A DNA stretch of 64,000 bases from Polytrichum commune (lineage: Eukaryota > Streptophyta > Polytrichopsida > Polytrichales > Polytrichaceae). The DNA is taken from positions 2,501 to 66,500 of the forward strand of contig OX485807.1 of the NCBI GenBank assembly GCA_950295325.1, read 5' to 3'. The position numbers and the translations under genes are program-made. Positions 36,359 to 49,740 of the stretch are shown here, one piece after another (the stretch's first letter is position 1; every line of letters starts with the position of its first letter). The notes under the pieces were generated by a model. It did not search any database and was not told the origin of the DNA. It saw only the letters and a program-made list of their open reading frames with translations.

Positions 36359-37510
36359 GTGCAAGCATGGGTAAAGTGGACCAAAAAAAAGTGCTCTAGT
36401 ATACCGTAGGTTACTAGCAGCTTGGGCAGAAAATAATTATTTAAAAATTCGCCTAATTTTTTTTGAAATTCTTGACTGAGTTTGCCTAAAAAAACAAAAA
36501 TTAGATTACGATGCTGCCCAAAATTACAATTTTTTTTTCCAATGTTGCAAACTCACGTTCCACACATGCTTGCATCTCCTCTTTGCCAATAGGCCTAAAT
36601 ATACATTGCAAAGTCCTCTGGCCTGCCATTTTCACTTTACTTTTCTACAATATTTCTTTCACAAATGACATACCGTAACTCACACAACCTCTTCCATACA
36701 TACAAAAAACCACATATACACGACAAAATTGTAGCACACAACAATATCTTTGCTTAAGGTTACTAATGCAAGTGATTAGGGTAAAGTTGAGTGTAGAAGT
36801 AGCCGTCATCTCTGCTGAAAGTAACCCTAATCATCTATGAAATTGGATGAATGCCTAACTTATATTTAATCATAATATAAAACTGCCCGACTTTGAGATA
36901 TTATTTTTCAAACTGCCTAACCATTTTTTGCACTTTAATTAATTATTAGGCAAAAGAGTGCCCAAGCTGCTAGTAACCTACGGTACTAAATCCATCATGT
37001 TTGGGTCAAAGTCCTAAAAGTAGTAGCAAAGTGTTATTTAGATTAGGATTTTTCTTTAATGATGACCTCTATTGTTGTGTTAAGATCTTCAATACTTAGC
37101 ATCAAAAGTGATGCTCAAAAGCAAATGATTTGGTTTGGTTTTGGACGTAGATTTCAAACCTCGACAATATTGAAGTTGGATTTTTTTTTAATATTCCTTG
37201 AATTTATCATCTACTTGAGGGCATCATCACAAAACTTTGTAGAAAACCATCAGTTTATTGTAATTTTATCATATTTGAAACCAATTTCAAACGTTTCTTT
37301 GTTTAATATCACCTACTTGCACATCACTTGCACCGTCTTATCCATGAATTTTTTGGTCATCATAAATTACTTGGCTTTGTAAATCACTGTAATTTTAAAA
37401 TATCTATGATTTTTTTTCTTCACAAAACTCAAAGTTAGTACATAAAATTGAATCACTTTCACTTAACACTAGGTAGGGATCAGGACTTGTCTACTTTACC
37501 ATGCTTGCAC
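36359..37510 (+). mobile_element. MITE family member A, interrupted by another MITE
   Basis: The ends are GTGCAAGCATGGGTAAAGTG at 36359 and the complement of GTGCAAGCATGGTAAAGTAG at 37510. Interior sequence (GTAGTAGCAAAGTGTT, AATGATGACCTCTATTG, CAAAAGCAAATG.TT) matches the elements at 45978-46586 and, inverted, at 63015-63597. Without the nested insertion, the element is about 570 bp, in line with the others. The open frame at 37059-37382 lies in the MITE and is not a gene. Confidence 0.8.
36404..36983 (+). mobile_element. Stowaway-like MITE nested in MITE A
   Basis: A 24 bp terminal inverted repeat starts CCGTAGGTTACTAGCAGCTT at 36404 and closes at 36983, with TA on each side (36402-36403 and 36984-36985). 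The related MITE at 45978 keeps the uninterrupted target (CAATATACTAAAA), so the TA duplication can be read against an empty site. TA duplication points to the Tc1/mariner superfamily. The interior is AT-rich and non-coding. Confidence 0.85.
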
Positions 37511-38310
37511 TTATGTCCATATGCATGCCGGTTGTATCACAAAACTACTCTTAAGAAGTACTAACACTCAAATTACTTCACAACTTCTATTCACCACCAC
37601 AACAAGATTAATTGATTAAGGAGTCAATCAAACCCTTCACACTTATCCACAATGACGACAATGCAATGATACATACACATTAATATTTTATTGTGATAAA
37701 TAGGAAAAATCCAATAGCATGCTAACAATAACATTGAGAGGATGTTGTGGCAAATGTCATTGTCATAGACATCAAAGAAAGGTTATTGAAAGGATTTAAT
37801 TTCAATTTTGATTTCAGTTGCACCAACATTATACCACTTCACAAACTACTCCCAATCTAGTACTCATAGACGTGATTGGGTCAATTGCTTTACTGCCACC
37901 TGATTAAAACATATAGAAAATTATCATATGTTTAAATTTCTTACTGGTTGGTTGTCACATGATCATTACCAGCATGTCCCATTTCGACCCATCATATCGA
38001 ATTGGACAGGACAATCAACGGCACACGATTATCTAAATCATACATTTCTTACATGAGCAGTTTTGATTCTTATATCAGACCCTCTATTTTATTTTGTTAT
38101 TTCCAAAATGACACAATTTTTAACAAAAACACTAAAAAAAATGACCATTTTCCAAATTGATGCAAAACTTGGGTAGGACAAGTATTTAAAGAAATTGATG
38201 CGAAAATAATGCCCTCTTGAGTATAAGGTCTCACACTATTTGAATGTATGTTAACATATATTATAGGCCATAGTATAATGTGTCAAGGGGTAAGTCACAA
38301 TACAAAGGTT
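37511..38310. other. AT-rich intergenic DNA, no gene seen
   Basis: No gene, RNA or repeat pair could be supported here. Confidence 0.45.
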
Positions 38311-38696
38311 GGTTCACACAGGGTCTCAAATTCTAAGTCCCAAGTCATTTGAGATCAATCCGTGCAATCTTAGCCATTGAGAGCATGAAAGTTGGTACTA
38401 CTTAACATTTGAAACGGGGTCCCAAGTCCTAAATTTCAAATATTAGATGGATGCCTACGTAGCAACATTTTTGGGAGGTGAGGCTTGGGACTTGTGTTCA
38501 GAGTTGGGTCAAGCATAAAGCTAGACTTGACTCTCAACACAAGTCCCGTGAATATATTTTCATAAAATAATCAAGATATGATTTTGGTGATAATTAACCA
38601 TATTTAAATGGTTTCTTGAGGCTCAAAAGTTGGGACTTTGCCTTTGGGACTTGCTAACATGAATGAGACTTGGGACTTGATACTCCATGTGAACCG
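38311..38696 (+). mobile_element. Small MITE with GGTTCACAY ends
   Basis: The left end, GGTTCACACAGGGTCTCAAA followed shortly by AAGTCCCAAGTC, mirrors the right end GACTTGGGACTTGATACTCC then ATGTGAACC. Further copies of GGGACTTG and its complement lie inside. Flanking CAAAGGTT and GAAAGGAT agree at six of eight bases and may be a decayed 8 bp target duplication. Confidence 0.65.
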
Positions 38697-39859
38697 AAAG
38701 GATAGGGTAAATAGGTCATAAGCTTATATATCACCTAATCTTATTTGTCTTTTAAGTTTATACACCATTTAGTTTATCATTGAAATAGTTTAAACCATAA
38801 CATCATGTGCACACATAGTTCAAGTATCTAAAATTTTAGAGGGTTTTAGGGTTTTTTAAATGCTCCAATAGCACTCCGGCCTAGTTATGAGTTTAGGCTT
38901 TTATAGTCAGCTAGCTTGCACCTCAACGAGCATGTTAATTTTCTTCATGCTTCTGTCAATCCATATGACATTGCCCAAAACCAATGTGCATGCATTCACA
39001 TCGGATATGATTGTAGCCGAGTTGGGTTCATTATGCCATTGACTGCAAACAAAAATTCTTATTAAGTTAAAAACTATAATTTGTCAATACAACCCAAAAA
39101 TGAACAACATCAATGCAATGGCCAGTTGCAAATGTTGTTGAAACAAACTAGGGGTATCCTAGTCATTATACATTATATGTATAATGTAAATGTATCATTA
39201 TACATACATACATTTCATAATAAATTATACATAAATATAGTGCATATTGATTGTGTGAATGTTGACTAAGGTGATGCAATATTCTTGTTATTCTTACAAG
39301 CAGCATGCATTGCATGGGATTCACATGATTTGTGTATTTGCAATATCAATGTAGTATAAGTGTGAAAGCATGTCAAATCATGTAGGATTTGACTTCAGGT
39401 CTTTTGTGAATGGACATGATCAATAAATATAATTTGACAATTGACGGGGATTAGGTAGCAAAAAATCACCTATGATTGGCTTCAAATTTTCAGTTTTATG
39501 AGTCCATGTAGTACCTTTGCAACAATTGAAGAGAAAATGAGTTGACATAATTTTTCTCCAACGTTTGGTAAGCTTTATCAAGTGTCCCATTGTTGTAGAG
39601 CCTTGCAATGAAATATTTTTGAGGATTATAGTGGTAGTAGATCTTGAACATTGACCGGGAGCTTTGTGGGTATGACCTTTGCCTTTGTTGCAAACTACAT
39701 CCCAAAACCCTTATTATACACAACTAATCAAACAAAAACAAAAAGTATTTGTTGTTTATTCATAAGTAACACAAAGGATGTCAATTTGTTTTTAATTAAT
39801 TGGCTAAGGTATGTCACAAGATTAAGTAAATTAGTTTGTAATTTATAAACTTGTAAGAT
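38697..39859. other. AT-rich DNA with a TA/CATA-rich patch
   Basis: The stretch at 39160-39240 is rich in TATAC/ATACAT steps. Minus-strand frames at 39420-39723 contain a run (LYNNGTLDKAYQTLEK) that is faintly pentatricopeptide-like but broken; I do not call it a gene. Confidence 0.4.
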
Positions 39860-42800
39860 TTATATGCACACCACTTCATGGACTTGCTTTGCTTCAAGAT
39901 ATTGCTTCAAAAGTTCCTTGTTTTCAGGTTCCAACCGCAATGCGAACTCAAAATCTGCATAAATGCACCAACCCTTCAATGCCTAAGCATGTTTCCATAT
40001 GGTCAATCATATCTTGCACCCAAAACTTCACCATTCATTTAAGAAAATAATTCTCCCTTCATTATTCTTCTATAGCAAAACCAATGCTTACCAATACCTT
40101 ATTTCAAAATTATTTCTAAGTCACATCTGTAATTTTTAATAATTACAAAGAAAGAAATAATATATCATTTAATTATAGACATTATGGATCAAATTCAAAA
40201 ATTAACAAACTTTCATAATTTATGTAACATATATGTATGACAATACCATAACAAGGCCATATTTAGTTATAGCTTATAAACAATTAAAACAAATCCAATA
40301 TGATGTACTGGAATTCTTAGACCTACAAAGCTTGCAAATGCAATCAAATACCCAATTTTTAATTTTTAAAGATTTGTAAAGTGAAATGGAAAGTAGACTT
40401 CAAAAAATACATTCCATTAGTTGGGTTTATACACAAATGAAAGCATCTTTCATGTGGAATTCTAGTTCGACTAATAAAATGTCCCAAGGGGGCTCCTTAG
40501 GAAAAAAAAACAAGTTTGATTGGACATGATGCAACATTAGTCAAATAATGAACTTGGACTAGGTATCAAGTAAACATGGAGGTACGCATTACACTAGCAC
40601 ATGATGAAACTTGTAATTCTATCAACATACCCTATGATAGAAGTGGCACAAACTAGCTTTACATGTAGACTACATCTCTTATCGTAAACATGTTTTAGTT
40701 GCATGTACACTTGTTATTTGTGAAATATGCACATCTAAAGTGATGTTGTTACCATATTGTTTCTCAAAGTATGTATAATCAAGCTTTTCCATCATATGAT
40801 TTAAATTCTCCTTGAGTAATTTATAATGCAATTTGCATGAATTGAAAGTACTCATGATCTTTTTATACATATTATTATGCTCACAAATATTAAGTTTTCA
40901 GGAAATATTACTCTCTAAATTGCTAGGTCATTGGGTTCTTCAAACAAGTGGTGTTTTTGTACTTTCCTTAATGAAAATAAGAGAGACTTTGTCCTTGTTA
41001 AAATTAATATTGCATGGCATAAATTGTAAATGTAATCTGATGGTGCATGCATATTAATATGTGAATATAATGTTCATTGTAGACGAGCTCATCCATGTGT
41101 AACGTTATGATTGTTGTAGAAAAAAAAACAAGATGGAAAAGTAACAAAAAAACAAATGCGGGAAAAAAATATCAAATCTATCTCATAATATCTACCAGGT
41201 GAAGAAAAAAAAGCCTAAACAAAGCCAAGTGACAACAATATTGTTGCAATAACATTATTTATTTATATTGGCTTCATGAGGCCAATTTGCACAAGAAATG
41301 ATACGTTGATTTTTTCCCTTTATAATCAAAACTTGAAGGAAGAAAAAGGTAAAAGAAAATCAACATGGCAATGTGGTTTGGCGGGCTATTGCCAACTCTA
41401 CACAAATGTCACTTACACAACATATATTGATCGCCAACACATCACCCATGAAAACTCTCCCCTTGGGACCTAACTCTAATTTATAGGGAAATTCCATCCT
41501 TAATAATCCCAATGTTTATTCATTATTTTCTTTTTTTCTTAAATAAATACATAATGGTTAAATTGATGGATAAATCAAGCCAATCATTCATACTATCATA
41601 ATCAATTTTAACATAAAAATTCTTAGGGACATGAGGATGCCCTCTTTTGCCCCAACATTGAAGTGGGCCCTAACGAGAAAATGATCATTGGACATAAAGT
41701 TGCCCAACTAGAAGAACATGATTCCAAGTATAATTGTATGGATGGGATTGCCTTGCATACATGCTCTTCACCTCTAATATCAATTCATTCAATTTCTTTA
41801 AAGAATTACATGGTATCTACCATAAACATGGATCATTTTTGAGTAATTCCATGGTATTTGAGCACCCATATCTAGCACAAATATGGATCACTAGCTTAGA
41901 TTTGTGCCGTCTTAGCACATTGCACCCGTGCATATGAATAAGTATTCTTGCAACCCAACCCCATATGCCCATATAACCACACGCCCATGTTCATAAAACC
42001 CCCAAGACCCCAAGACCCCACCTCCCCCCCCCCCCCCCCCCTTCCCCCTTGTCCAACCCATGCCATGCATGCCACCTCCCCATGGTTCCCCCCACCATTT
42101 GCACTTGGAGTCCCCACTATCCCTTTTCATTTGGCACACATTTTGGTAAGGAGGCAATTTTTGACATGTGATCCTTTCTATAGGATTTTTGGTTTGTAAG
42201 TATACAAGAACGGAGGACAATGGCAGGGTGACAACCACCAGCATCACTTTTGTTGCATTCCAATTATCATCTCATCACCCAAATTTCACTTGTTTGGGAC
42301 TTGAATCTATTCTCATCCACGAGCCATCATATTCTATGGTTGTCAAGCCTACAAGTCTATTACGTTGGCTCACCAACAAATGCAACCAAAAAACTAGAAG
42401 ACAAATGAACAATGCTTCCAGTTATAAGTGATTATATCATACAATCATTTACCGACTTAGCTTATGGGGAATAAAGTGCGGGATTGTGTTGACTTTGATA
42501 AAATGTTTACTTATGTTGTTTTCTAAGTGATTGATTGCTTTTAGATGATAATAGCATACAAGCAAAGAGATCATTAATTGTGTTCACTTCATAAATAAAT
42601 AGGATGTTATAAATTGTTCACTTAATTTGATTATTAACAAGATCATTTTGATGTGGATGAACCTATCTTACCTCCCACAGCTACCAAGTAATTTTGAAGC
42701 TCTTTATGTGCTTTGCCCCTATGATGATGAGCTTTAACGTAGTTACCATCTAAAATGATAGCCTTTGTGCAATCCAATTCTGCATCTGCATACCTGTTGT

Positions 42801-44694
42801 ATATGTCGAAGCTCTTGGATACATGAATATTGAAATAAACATGTTGAATTCATGATCCATGCTCAAAAAGCTTATAGATGCATGCAAACCAAATACAAAA
42901 TTTTGTCATCTACATTTGGCTGAAAATCTTAAGAATTTTTTATATCATGAATAATCTACATTTAACCATAATGAATCGCCAAGATATATTGAGGATGTGA
43001 TATTTATATGCATGAAAAATATCACGATGATCTCATGCTATGATCACTTTGTAGTCACCCTTGACAATCCATGCAAGAGTCATCAAAGTTTGGGAGTAGA
43101 ATAGTTGCTTTATACCTTCGTATCTTAAGTGAGGCCAAAGCTCTATTTGATAGTGCCACTGGTGTAGGTTGCATGGCAATGCTTTGAGTGAAGCACGTTA
43201 TGGCTTCAACATATTTTCCTTCTTCAAACAACATATTACCCTAATACATGATAGATAAATGAAATGCAAATGTTACCTCCACACCGTCACCTTGTGGTTT
43301 TGGGTTCTATGACCCTATACATTCCATCTTAAGCTCATGAATCTCACAATAATTTAACACATCAATTCTTATATGCGTACTAACTTTTGGATGCGATGCA
43401 CCTTACTAAGTGTGATAGTAAAGTTGTAAGTGTGTGATGTTAAGAAAGAGATATGTGCACCGTCGACATACAAAAATAGAGAGGATAGACGAACTAAATA
43501 CAACTACCAACACATTCATACATGCAATATAAACATACAACTTTGAAACATGGAACCCATTTGCTCGAAGATGTCAAGAAAATGCCTTTATAGAAGTATC
43601 TTTAGTTGCACCATCGAGGGTATCCTTGTGAGAGCCTACAACAAACTTATTTTTCTGCAAACAATAGGACGATATTTTAGTGCTAAGATTACTTCATCTT
43701 CTTTTTGTTTAAGAGAAATCTATCGCAACAAAACAATGCCTTTCATGAAACAAGTTTATAAAGTCATCGGTGATGGTAAATATGCTTACAAATTTGAGCA
43801 ATGGAGAAGAAATAAGTTCAGTGCCTCTGTTCCTGTGAGGAAATAGAACGTATGAATGAAACTAGCATGATTATAAAGCCTTTTTGTCTGAAGGTCATTT
43901 GATGCCGGCCTTAATCATCCAAAGGTGCACACATTCCAAGCCACTTCACACACGAGATTGAGAGCCCGTGACCATGACACTTCAAGCACTCTCATTGAGA
44001 GAAAAGGAGGAGCCGGTCCAAGGTCGATTCACACTATGCTTGAGGGACCAACGGAGCATATATGTGAATGCAAGATGGATGTAAAGTCTACATGGATTCC
44101 TATCAGACATCAAATTGATTGTATTTCATGGTCACTTGGACTATTTTCACCACCTCTTGGAGGTAGGCCTAACACAAAACCGGGAGACCACGGCACTTTG
44201 AACACTCACAATTGTTGATTATTCTATTATATTATGTGTGAAGACCCACATGAATAAAAATTCATTGAAGTAGCATTTAGGGTTGAGGACTTGGTCACAT
44301 ATGACTTCACACTACACTTGGGGATCCATGACCACACTACATGATTTTGAAGGTGTGTTGGGACGGCCTTTGGACACTTTCTTTTAAGCTCTCACAATTT
44401 CATGGTCACAGCTCTTGGCTCTTGTGTGAAGTGGCCCTAAGTCTTGTTCGAAGGAACCGATTCTTGCCCAATCATGTCATGTTCCATCTCAACGATTCAA
44501 GAGAATTAGGTAACTTAACCAATTAATTGATCCCCTCGGATGGTCGCAGGTGTGACTTAACGAACAATGATATGAGTTACAACTTCGATCCTTAATTTAT
44601 CAAAGCTTGTGTTAGGAGTGCTTGCAATTTTGTTTTGTTTGTCCTTGACTGTGTGCTCCCAAACTTCCAAATCTTTCAGATACTCTTGCAACTC
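39860..44694 (-). CDS. TPR co-chaperone, RPAP3/TPR5-like, partial multi-exon model
   Basis: Minus-strand exons, 5' to 3': 44694-44581 (ELQEYLKDLEVWEHTVKDKQ...), possibly 43306-43277 (NPKPQGDGVE), then 43240-43116, 42793-42672 and 39954-39860. The last three keep phase (2, then 1) and spell tetratricopeptide repeats: GNMLFEEGKYVEAITCF..SI and LSNRALASLKI, then RRYADAELDCTKAI and YVKAHHHRGKAHKEL, then DFEFALRLEPENKELLKQYL. The N-terminal LQ.YL.DLE.WE segment and the TPR order fit the plant RPAP3 (R2TP/HSP90 co-chaperone) family. The first exon is missing, the exon after 44581 is uncertain, and no C-terminal RPAP3 domain was found before the TAA at 39860. The 2.7 kb intron 39955-42671 holds only AT-rich DNA and an 18 bp C-run. 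Confidence 0.68.
42024..42041 (+). repeat. 18 bp poly-C run
   Basis: Eighteen consecutive C bases lie within a C-rich patch (41990-42110) in the long intron of the TPR gene. Open frames across it are artefacts of low complexity. Confidence 0.9.
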
Positions 44695-45977
44695 CTGGAA
44701 TAGCAATTGATAATATAAGTACATCAAAAAATTAGCAACTTATACATATTCATACATACAAATGACGTTCTATGAGGCGAATGTTGCACACATTGATTGA
44801 TTCGAATTATAAGCTTTCAAATTGACACAAATTCGTAACAATGATCTTTGAGTCATTGAGCACGCATTGAAATCAACACACTCGTCCCATGTGTTGCATT
44901 TTGGTTTAGAATGGTAATAGGTATGTGAGATACCTTTCACACATTCCATGGCACGTGCACCCTAGATGCACTACGTTTATAACAATCTAGTATATTTATG
45001 GATTTATTTTGGGTTGCAAACCTACAAGACAATATCCACTTGACTCGCGTGATGCTTCGTTTTGGTAACAATGTTCTTGTATCTACATTTTAGGTACAAA
45101 TATTTCACTTAATGATATGTGACGTGTATTATGTTTGCTACATCGAATGGTTGATTTCAATGCTATGTAGATCTGTCTTGAGTTTAAGAGATAAAACGAA
45201 GGACGTCTCCCATGTTGCCACCAATGTCAAATATGGGTGTTGCTTCATCTCAAGTCAGTCTAGTGTTAAACTTATGGTTGCTTCTAAGATTAAGTAATCT
45301 TGAAACATGCATCACAAGAATTAAAACATCCCCAAAGGATGTTGTCTCCTTTTGTGAGCACTTGTAAAGGTGGTCTCTCTTTCTCTTAAGTTGGTATATA
45401 CTTTATGCGACCAATGATAGATTGTAGCATATAGTATACACAAACTAAATATTATAGAAGATTGGTTTGACATGAAAGAATAATAATATCATAATACTAA
45501 GAATACAAATAATTAATTATATTAGTAAAAATACTAAAAATAATGGTGATTATCTTGGCCAACATAACAACCTTTAGGGTGGGCGTGTGGGTGTCTCATG
45601 AGATTTGGGTGTTTTGCCTTGTCAATCAAATAATTATATTCTTCAAGTACTCAAATACTAGGCAGGTGTTTTCATATATATTTACCTTTAAATACACCAT
45701 TTCCTTATAATTTTGTGAAAGAAAAAAATCCACATAATTTACCTACTCAAAAGGAATGGGAAATTTAAGTGTTCTACTCAAATGTAATTGGACTTCATTT
45801 TGATGTTTGCTATCCTATCAACCATTGTCATTTTTGTGCTTCTAAAATTATCTTTGAGAAGTTATAATCATCATCTAAATATGGCAAGAAACTTTATTGC
45901 TAAGTGTTAGGGTTGTTGAGCATTTATTAAATTTCACCTTAGATTGTCCAATCTATTTATAAGGATGCAATAAATGG
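44695..45977. other. AT-rich DNA upstream of the TPR exons
   Basis: The first exon of the minus-strand TPR gene should lie here or farther right. One weak candidate is ATGGAATGTGTGAAAG followed by a GTATCT donor near 44949-44934 (minus strand), but its phase does not suit the exon at 44694. Nothing else is supported. Confidence 0.3.
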
Positions 45978-46586
45978 GTGCAAATTAACATGGTAAAATG
46001 GACTAGATATATACGTGCTCCAATATACTAAAACCATGGCTCTTTCTTTCTTTTCTTTTTTCCCCGGTCAAAGCCTTGAAAAGTAGTAGCAAAGTGTTGA
46101 ATAAAATGGATTTGTTTGCATAATGACCTTTATTGATATGTTAAATACTCAAATATAGAACATGAAGTTGAGATATTCAAAAGCTTATCATTAAAAGTGA
46201 TGATCAAAAGCAAATGGTTCAATATGGTTTTGGACGTAATTTCATGGACTTCAATGCTTTGAAGTTGAAATTTGTATCATATTATTATATAAACGAGGGC
46301 ATCATTACAAAACTTTGTAGAAAACCATCAATTTCATGTATTTCTATTGTATTATGAACAAAATTTTGACAATTATTTGTTCAATATCACCTACTAGCAC
46401 ATCATTTCCACTGTCTTCTAGAATATGTAGACTTTTCTTGGAATTTGTTAGTCATCATAAATTGCTTATCTTTGTAGATCAGTATGTTTTTTACTTCACC
46501 TAATTCAAATTTAGTGTATGGTCTTGAACCACTTTCACTTGAACCTAGGCAGGGATCAAGAGTTATCAACTTTACCATGCTCGCAC
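45978..46586 (+). mobile_element. MITE family member B
   Basis: This 609 bp element has ends GTGCAAATTAACATGGTAAA at 45978 and the complement of GTGCGAGCATGGTAAAGTTG at 46586. Its interior matches member A: AGTAGTAGCAAAGTGTTG, then AAAAGCAAATGGTT, then the ATCACCTACT..CACATCA segment. It preserves the unoccupied target of the nested MITE at 36404. No clear target duplication was resolved. Confidence 0.82.
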
Positions 46587-48277
46587 TTAAATCTCCTAAA
46601 AACCTATATGTACGCTATTAATCGGCGATAGTGGTGTTGCGATATCACCCAAGCAAGTGTTCCCCATTGGGTCCATTTACAAAAGTCTTTCACCAAAAAT
46701 ACATTCAAGAATCCAAATTGCCATCCAAGTTTGTCTCTTGGACTACAAATACTAAATAATTGTTGCTTGGCATTCAAGATGCCTCCACAACTTTGAGAAG
46801 ATAACCAACAATCGACAATGACACTCAGAATCGTGTAAACAGAAATACACTAACTTGATCAACCATGACCATTAAACAGTGGATATTATTGTATTTTGTT
46901 CCAAAACAATTGGAACTTTCACCAACTATATAAAGTGGATGACTTAAGATTTGCAAAACCATGGACTATTTATTTATTTTATTTATTTTTCTCTTATTCT
47001 TATTTCCAATACCTACGCAAGCATGAGTTTCACTTAACAATAGAAATTTTGTCGGATCTTCATAATGAAGGAGAAGAAAAATCTAAGGAATTTATAAACT
47101 GTTGTTGAATCATGTTCTCCAATCAATGAATTAGAGAAGAAGTTTAGAAAGCTTACAGTGCTGTTCTCTTTTATTTGTTTTTGTTGCTCGATTGACATGA
47201 TTTTGTTGGTTCTTCAACCTTACACGTAATAATCACAACCTCACAACCTGTTGTGAAACAACAACATTGCCATTTTCTTGAAAATGTGGAATACTCAAAA
47301 CAAATTATGATTTTCACAAACACGACTTAATTTGTAGATAACTTTTGGTAGTAAACTCTATTCTCATTGGTGAGAATATTTTGATGCCATTACTTTGCAG
47401 CAAAGAAGGAATCTTCCAGTCATGCTGTCATATGGACCATATTCGCATCTTTAATAACTTTATGTGCTCCAAGATTATTTCACAATTTGTGCACCAATAT
47501 CCAAGGAATACCCAAACATTTGGGATTTACAAAGTTGTTACCCAAATTCTTGATCATGATATCATGATTGAAGTAAAGATGTAACACAAATCATCAACCT
47601 TGTGAGCCTTCCTTTATTAACAATATGCGCCCCCCCCCAATTTTTCTTAAAAATGTTCACTTTAGTTCTTGATGCAATAAGAATGGTAGTGGTGCATTAA
47701 TCACGCATACCTTGTGAAAAACAAAAGAAAATTATGTGATGAAGATTGATCCTTCATAACACCTCAAATCCTATCAAACACATGAGATGATGGATTGTTC
47801 TTATGATTTTTTTCAAGTGAAGTTCAAACAACTCAAGTCCTTAGCCTAATTCAACATGATTTTTTTTGCAACTAGGATTTAGGTATATTTGAATTTATGC
47901 TTGAACTTGGAGAACTCCAACTGCCAATATGACATACATTGGATCACAAAACTTTACAAATATGGTAGTTGACGAACATGAAGGAAGATAACCTTAAACT
48001 TTAAAATAAGTAGTCTTAACCTACGAGCATCTCACCTATGAAATAAAATCTGATCCTTCATGACTATCTCGATTCTTTATCAAAATTCATATAAGGACGT
48101 CCAACCTTGTGTACCTTGCTGAAGAGTTGAAGACGATGAAGCAACTTTCCACAATCTCAAGCAATTGGTAAAAACATATATCGCATAGTTTGCTTTGTTT
48201 CAATAACATTCCCCTTTTGTTACCTAGATGGCCCAAGCCGTGGCTAAGGATTAAATTGTATATCTTGAGAAGGTGAA
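46587..48277. other. AT-rich intergenic DNA, no gene seen
   Basis: Open frames stay under 80 codons without recognisable domains. A 9-10 bp C-run lies near 47630. Confidence 0.45.
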
Positions 48278-49092
48278 TCAAAGAGCTCAAGCTCACATAT
48301 TAAAAAATATTTGAGGATATGACAAATTGTTCAAGATTTCAATTGGATATCCAATCTCACCTACGTTAGCCATCATTTGATGGCGGACAAAAACTTTGTT
48401 CGTCCACACGTAGAGAGCCTCATGGCTTGCCCAATTGTTGTAAATGGTACATAAGATATAGTGATTCTCAAGAAATAAATATATTAGCCAATATTCCAAG
48501 GGTGAAGTGTTGTGCACCTTGCGGTTCCAATGTTGAAGTTGGATATCGATACGAATGCTCTAGTTTCCCAAATGTGTAATGATAAGGTTTTCAAATTTAG
48601 GGTTGAAAACTTAGAGTTGGAATAAAAATAGACTATAGCATTTGATGCGACCCACCCTCTCATTTGTGATGATATTAAATCCCAATCAAAGAGCTCAAGT
48701 CCACTTATTAAAAAAATTTGAGGATATGACGATTTGTTCAAGATTTCAATTGGATATCCAATCTCACATACGTTAGCCATCATTTGATGGCGGACAAAAA
48801 CTTTGTTCGTCCACATGTAGAGAGCCTCATGGTTTGCCCAATTGTTGTAAATGGTACATAAGATATAGTGATTCTCAAGAAATAAATATATTAGCCAATA
48901 TTCCAAGGGTGAAGTGTTGTGCACCTTGCGGTTCCAATGTTGAAGTTGGATATCGATACAAATGCTCTAGTCTCCCAAATGTGTAATGATAAGGTTTTCA
49001 TATTTAGGGTTGAAAACTTAGAGTTGGAATAAAAATAGACTATAGCATTTGATGCGACCCACCCTCTCATTTGTGATGATATTAAATCCCAA
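48278..49092 (+). repeat. 407 bp tandem duplication, two copies
   Basis: Copy one (48278-48684) and copy two (48685-49092) are nearly identical. Both begin with ATCAAAGAGCTCAAG and end with GATATTAAATCCCAA. A minus-strand frame in each copy reads MHNTSPLEYWLIYLFLENHY and IYNNWA.HEALY.WTNK, with only a few substitutions and no stop for over 70 codons. I recognise no family; it could be a relict exon of a mobile element. Confidence 0.9.
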
Positions 49093-49731
49093 CGGTACTG
49101 TCCAAAACCTCTCCATAAGCTTCAAACTCACATACATGGAGATCCATGGTTTTGTGTTTGGAAAAATCAAGGGGTTTAAGGTTTAGGGCTACAAGGGTAT
49201 CCTATTAATATGACCACATGCAGGGTTTTGGGTTGAGAGTTACAAGGGTATTGTCTCATGTGCCTTATTGAACAAAATATTTATTGACCAACATATATTT
49301 GAGTTCCCGTACATTGTCAATATATTATTATTATGATTTGAATTTTTTATTTCCAAATAACTTGTATACTTATATAAATTTTTTTTAGAGTTATCATATA
49401 AATATTTATTTGTTGATAAAGTTATGTATACATTGACCATTAAATTATTCATGATGTGAAAAACATAATAAACTCATTTTAATTGAGAGGTAGGACTGAC
49501 CATATGGGAATAGGCTTAGGCAATAAAGGGCTAAGTCGAGGAATGCTACCATATGAGCGGTGAGTGGTGACATGTGAGTAGGGAGAGGAAAAATAACTTG
49601 GGTAACATGAATATAACTTGGATTATATAATAGTGGAATTACAAGACATTTGGGAAATGCAAAGGAACATTAATAAGCCCAAGTCCTCATTAATGGGAGG
49701 GTATTAGAACACGGAATGCTATCATATGAGC
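49093..49731. other. AT-rich intergenic DNA, no gene seen
   Basis: A short direct repeat (GGAATGCTACCATATGAGC near 49543, with a near copy near 49715) is the only structure noticed. Confidence 0.4.
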
Positions 49732-49740
49732 AATGAGGAG

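Noticed and set aside
39420-39723. Pentatricopeptide-repeat gene fragment on the minus strand
   Set aside because: Only one weak motif, with frame changes; not enough to separate from chance.
41896-42247. Glycine-rich or proline-rich frames near 42 kb
   Set aside because: Produced by the C-rich patch around the 18 bp poly-C run.
43550-44218. Two plus-strand frames of about 98 codons (43550-43846, 43925-44218)
   Set aside because: No domain, no splice context, and they lie in an intron of the opposite-strand TPR gene.
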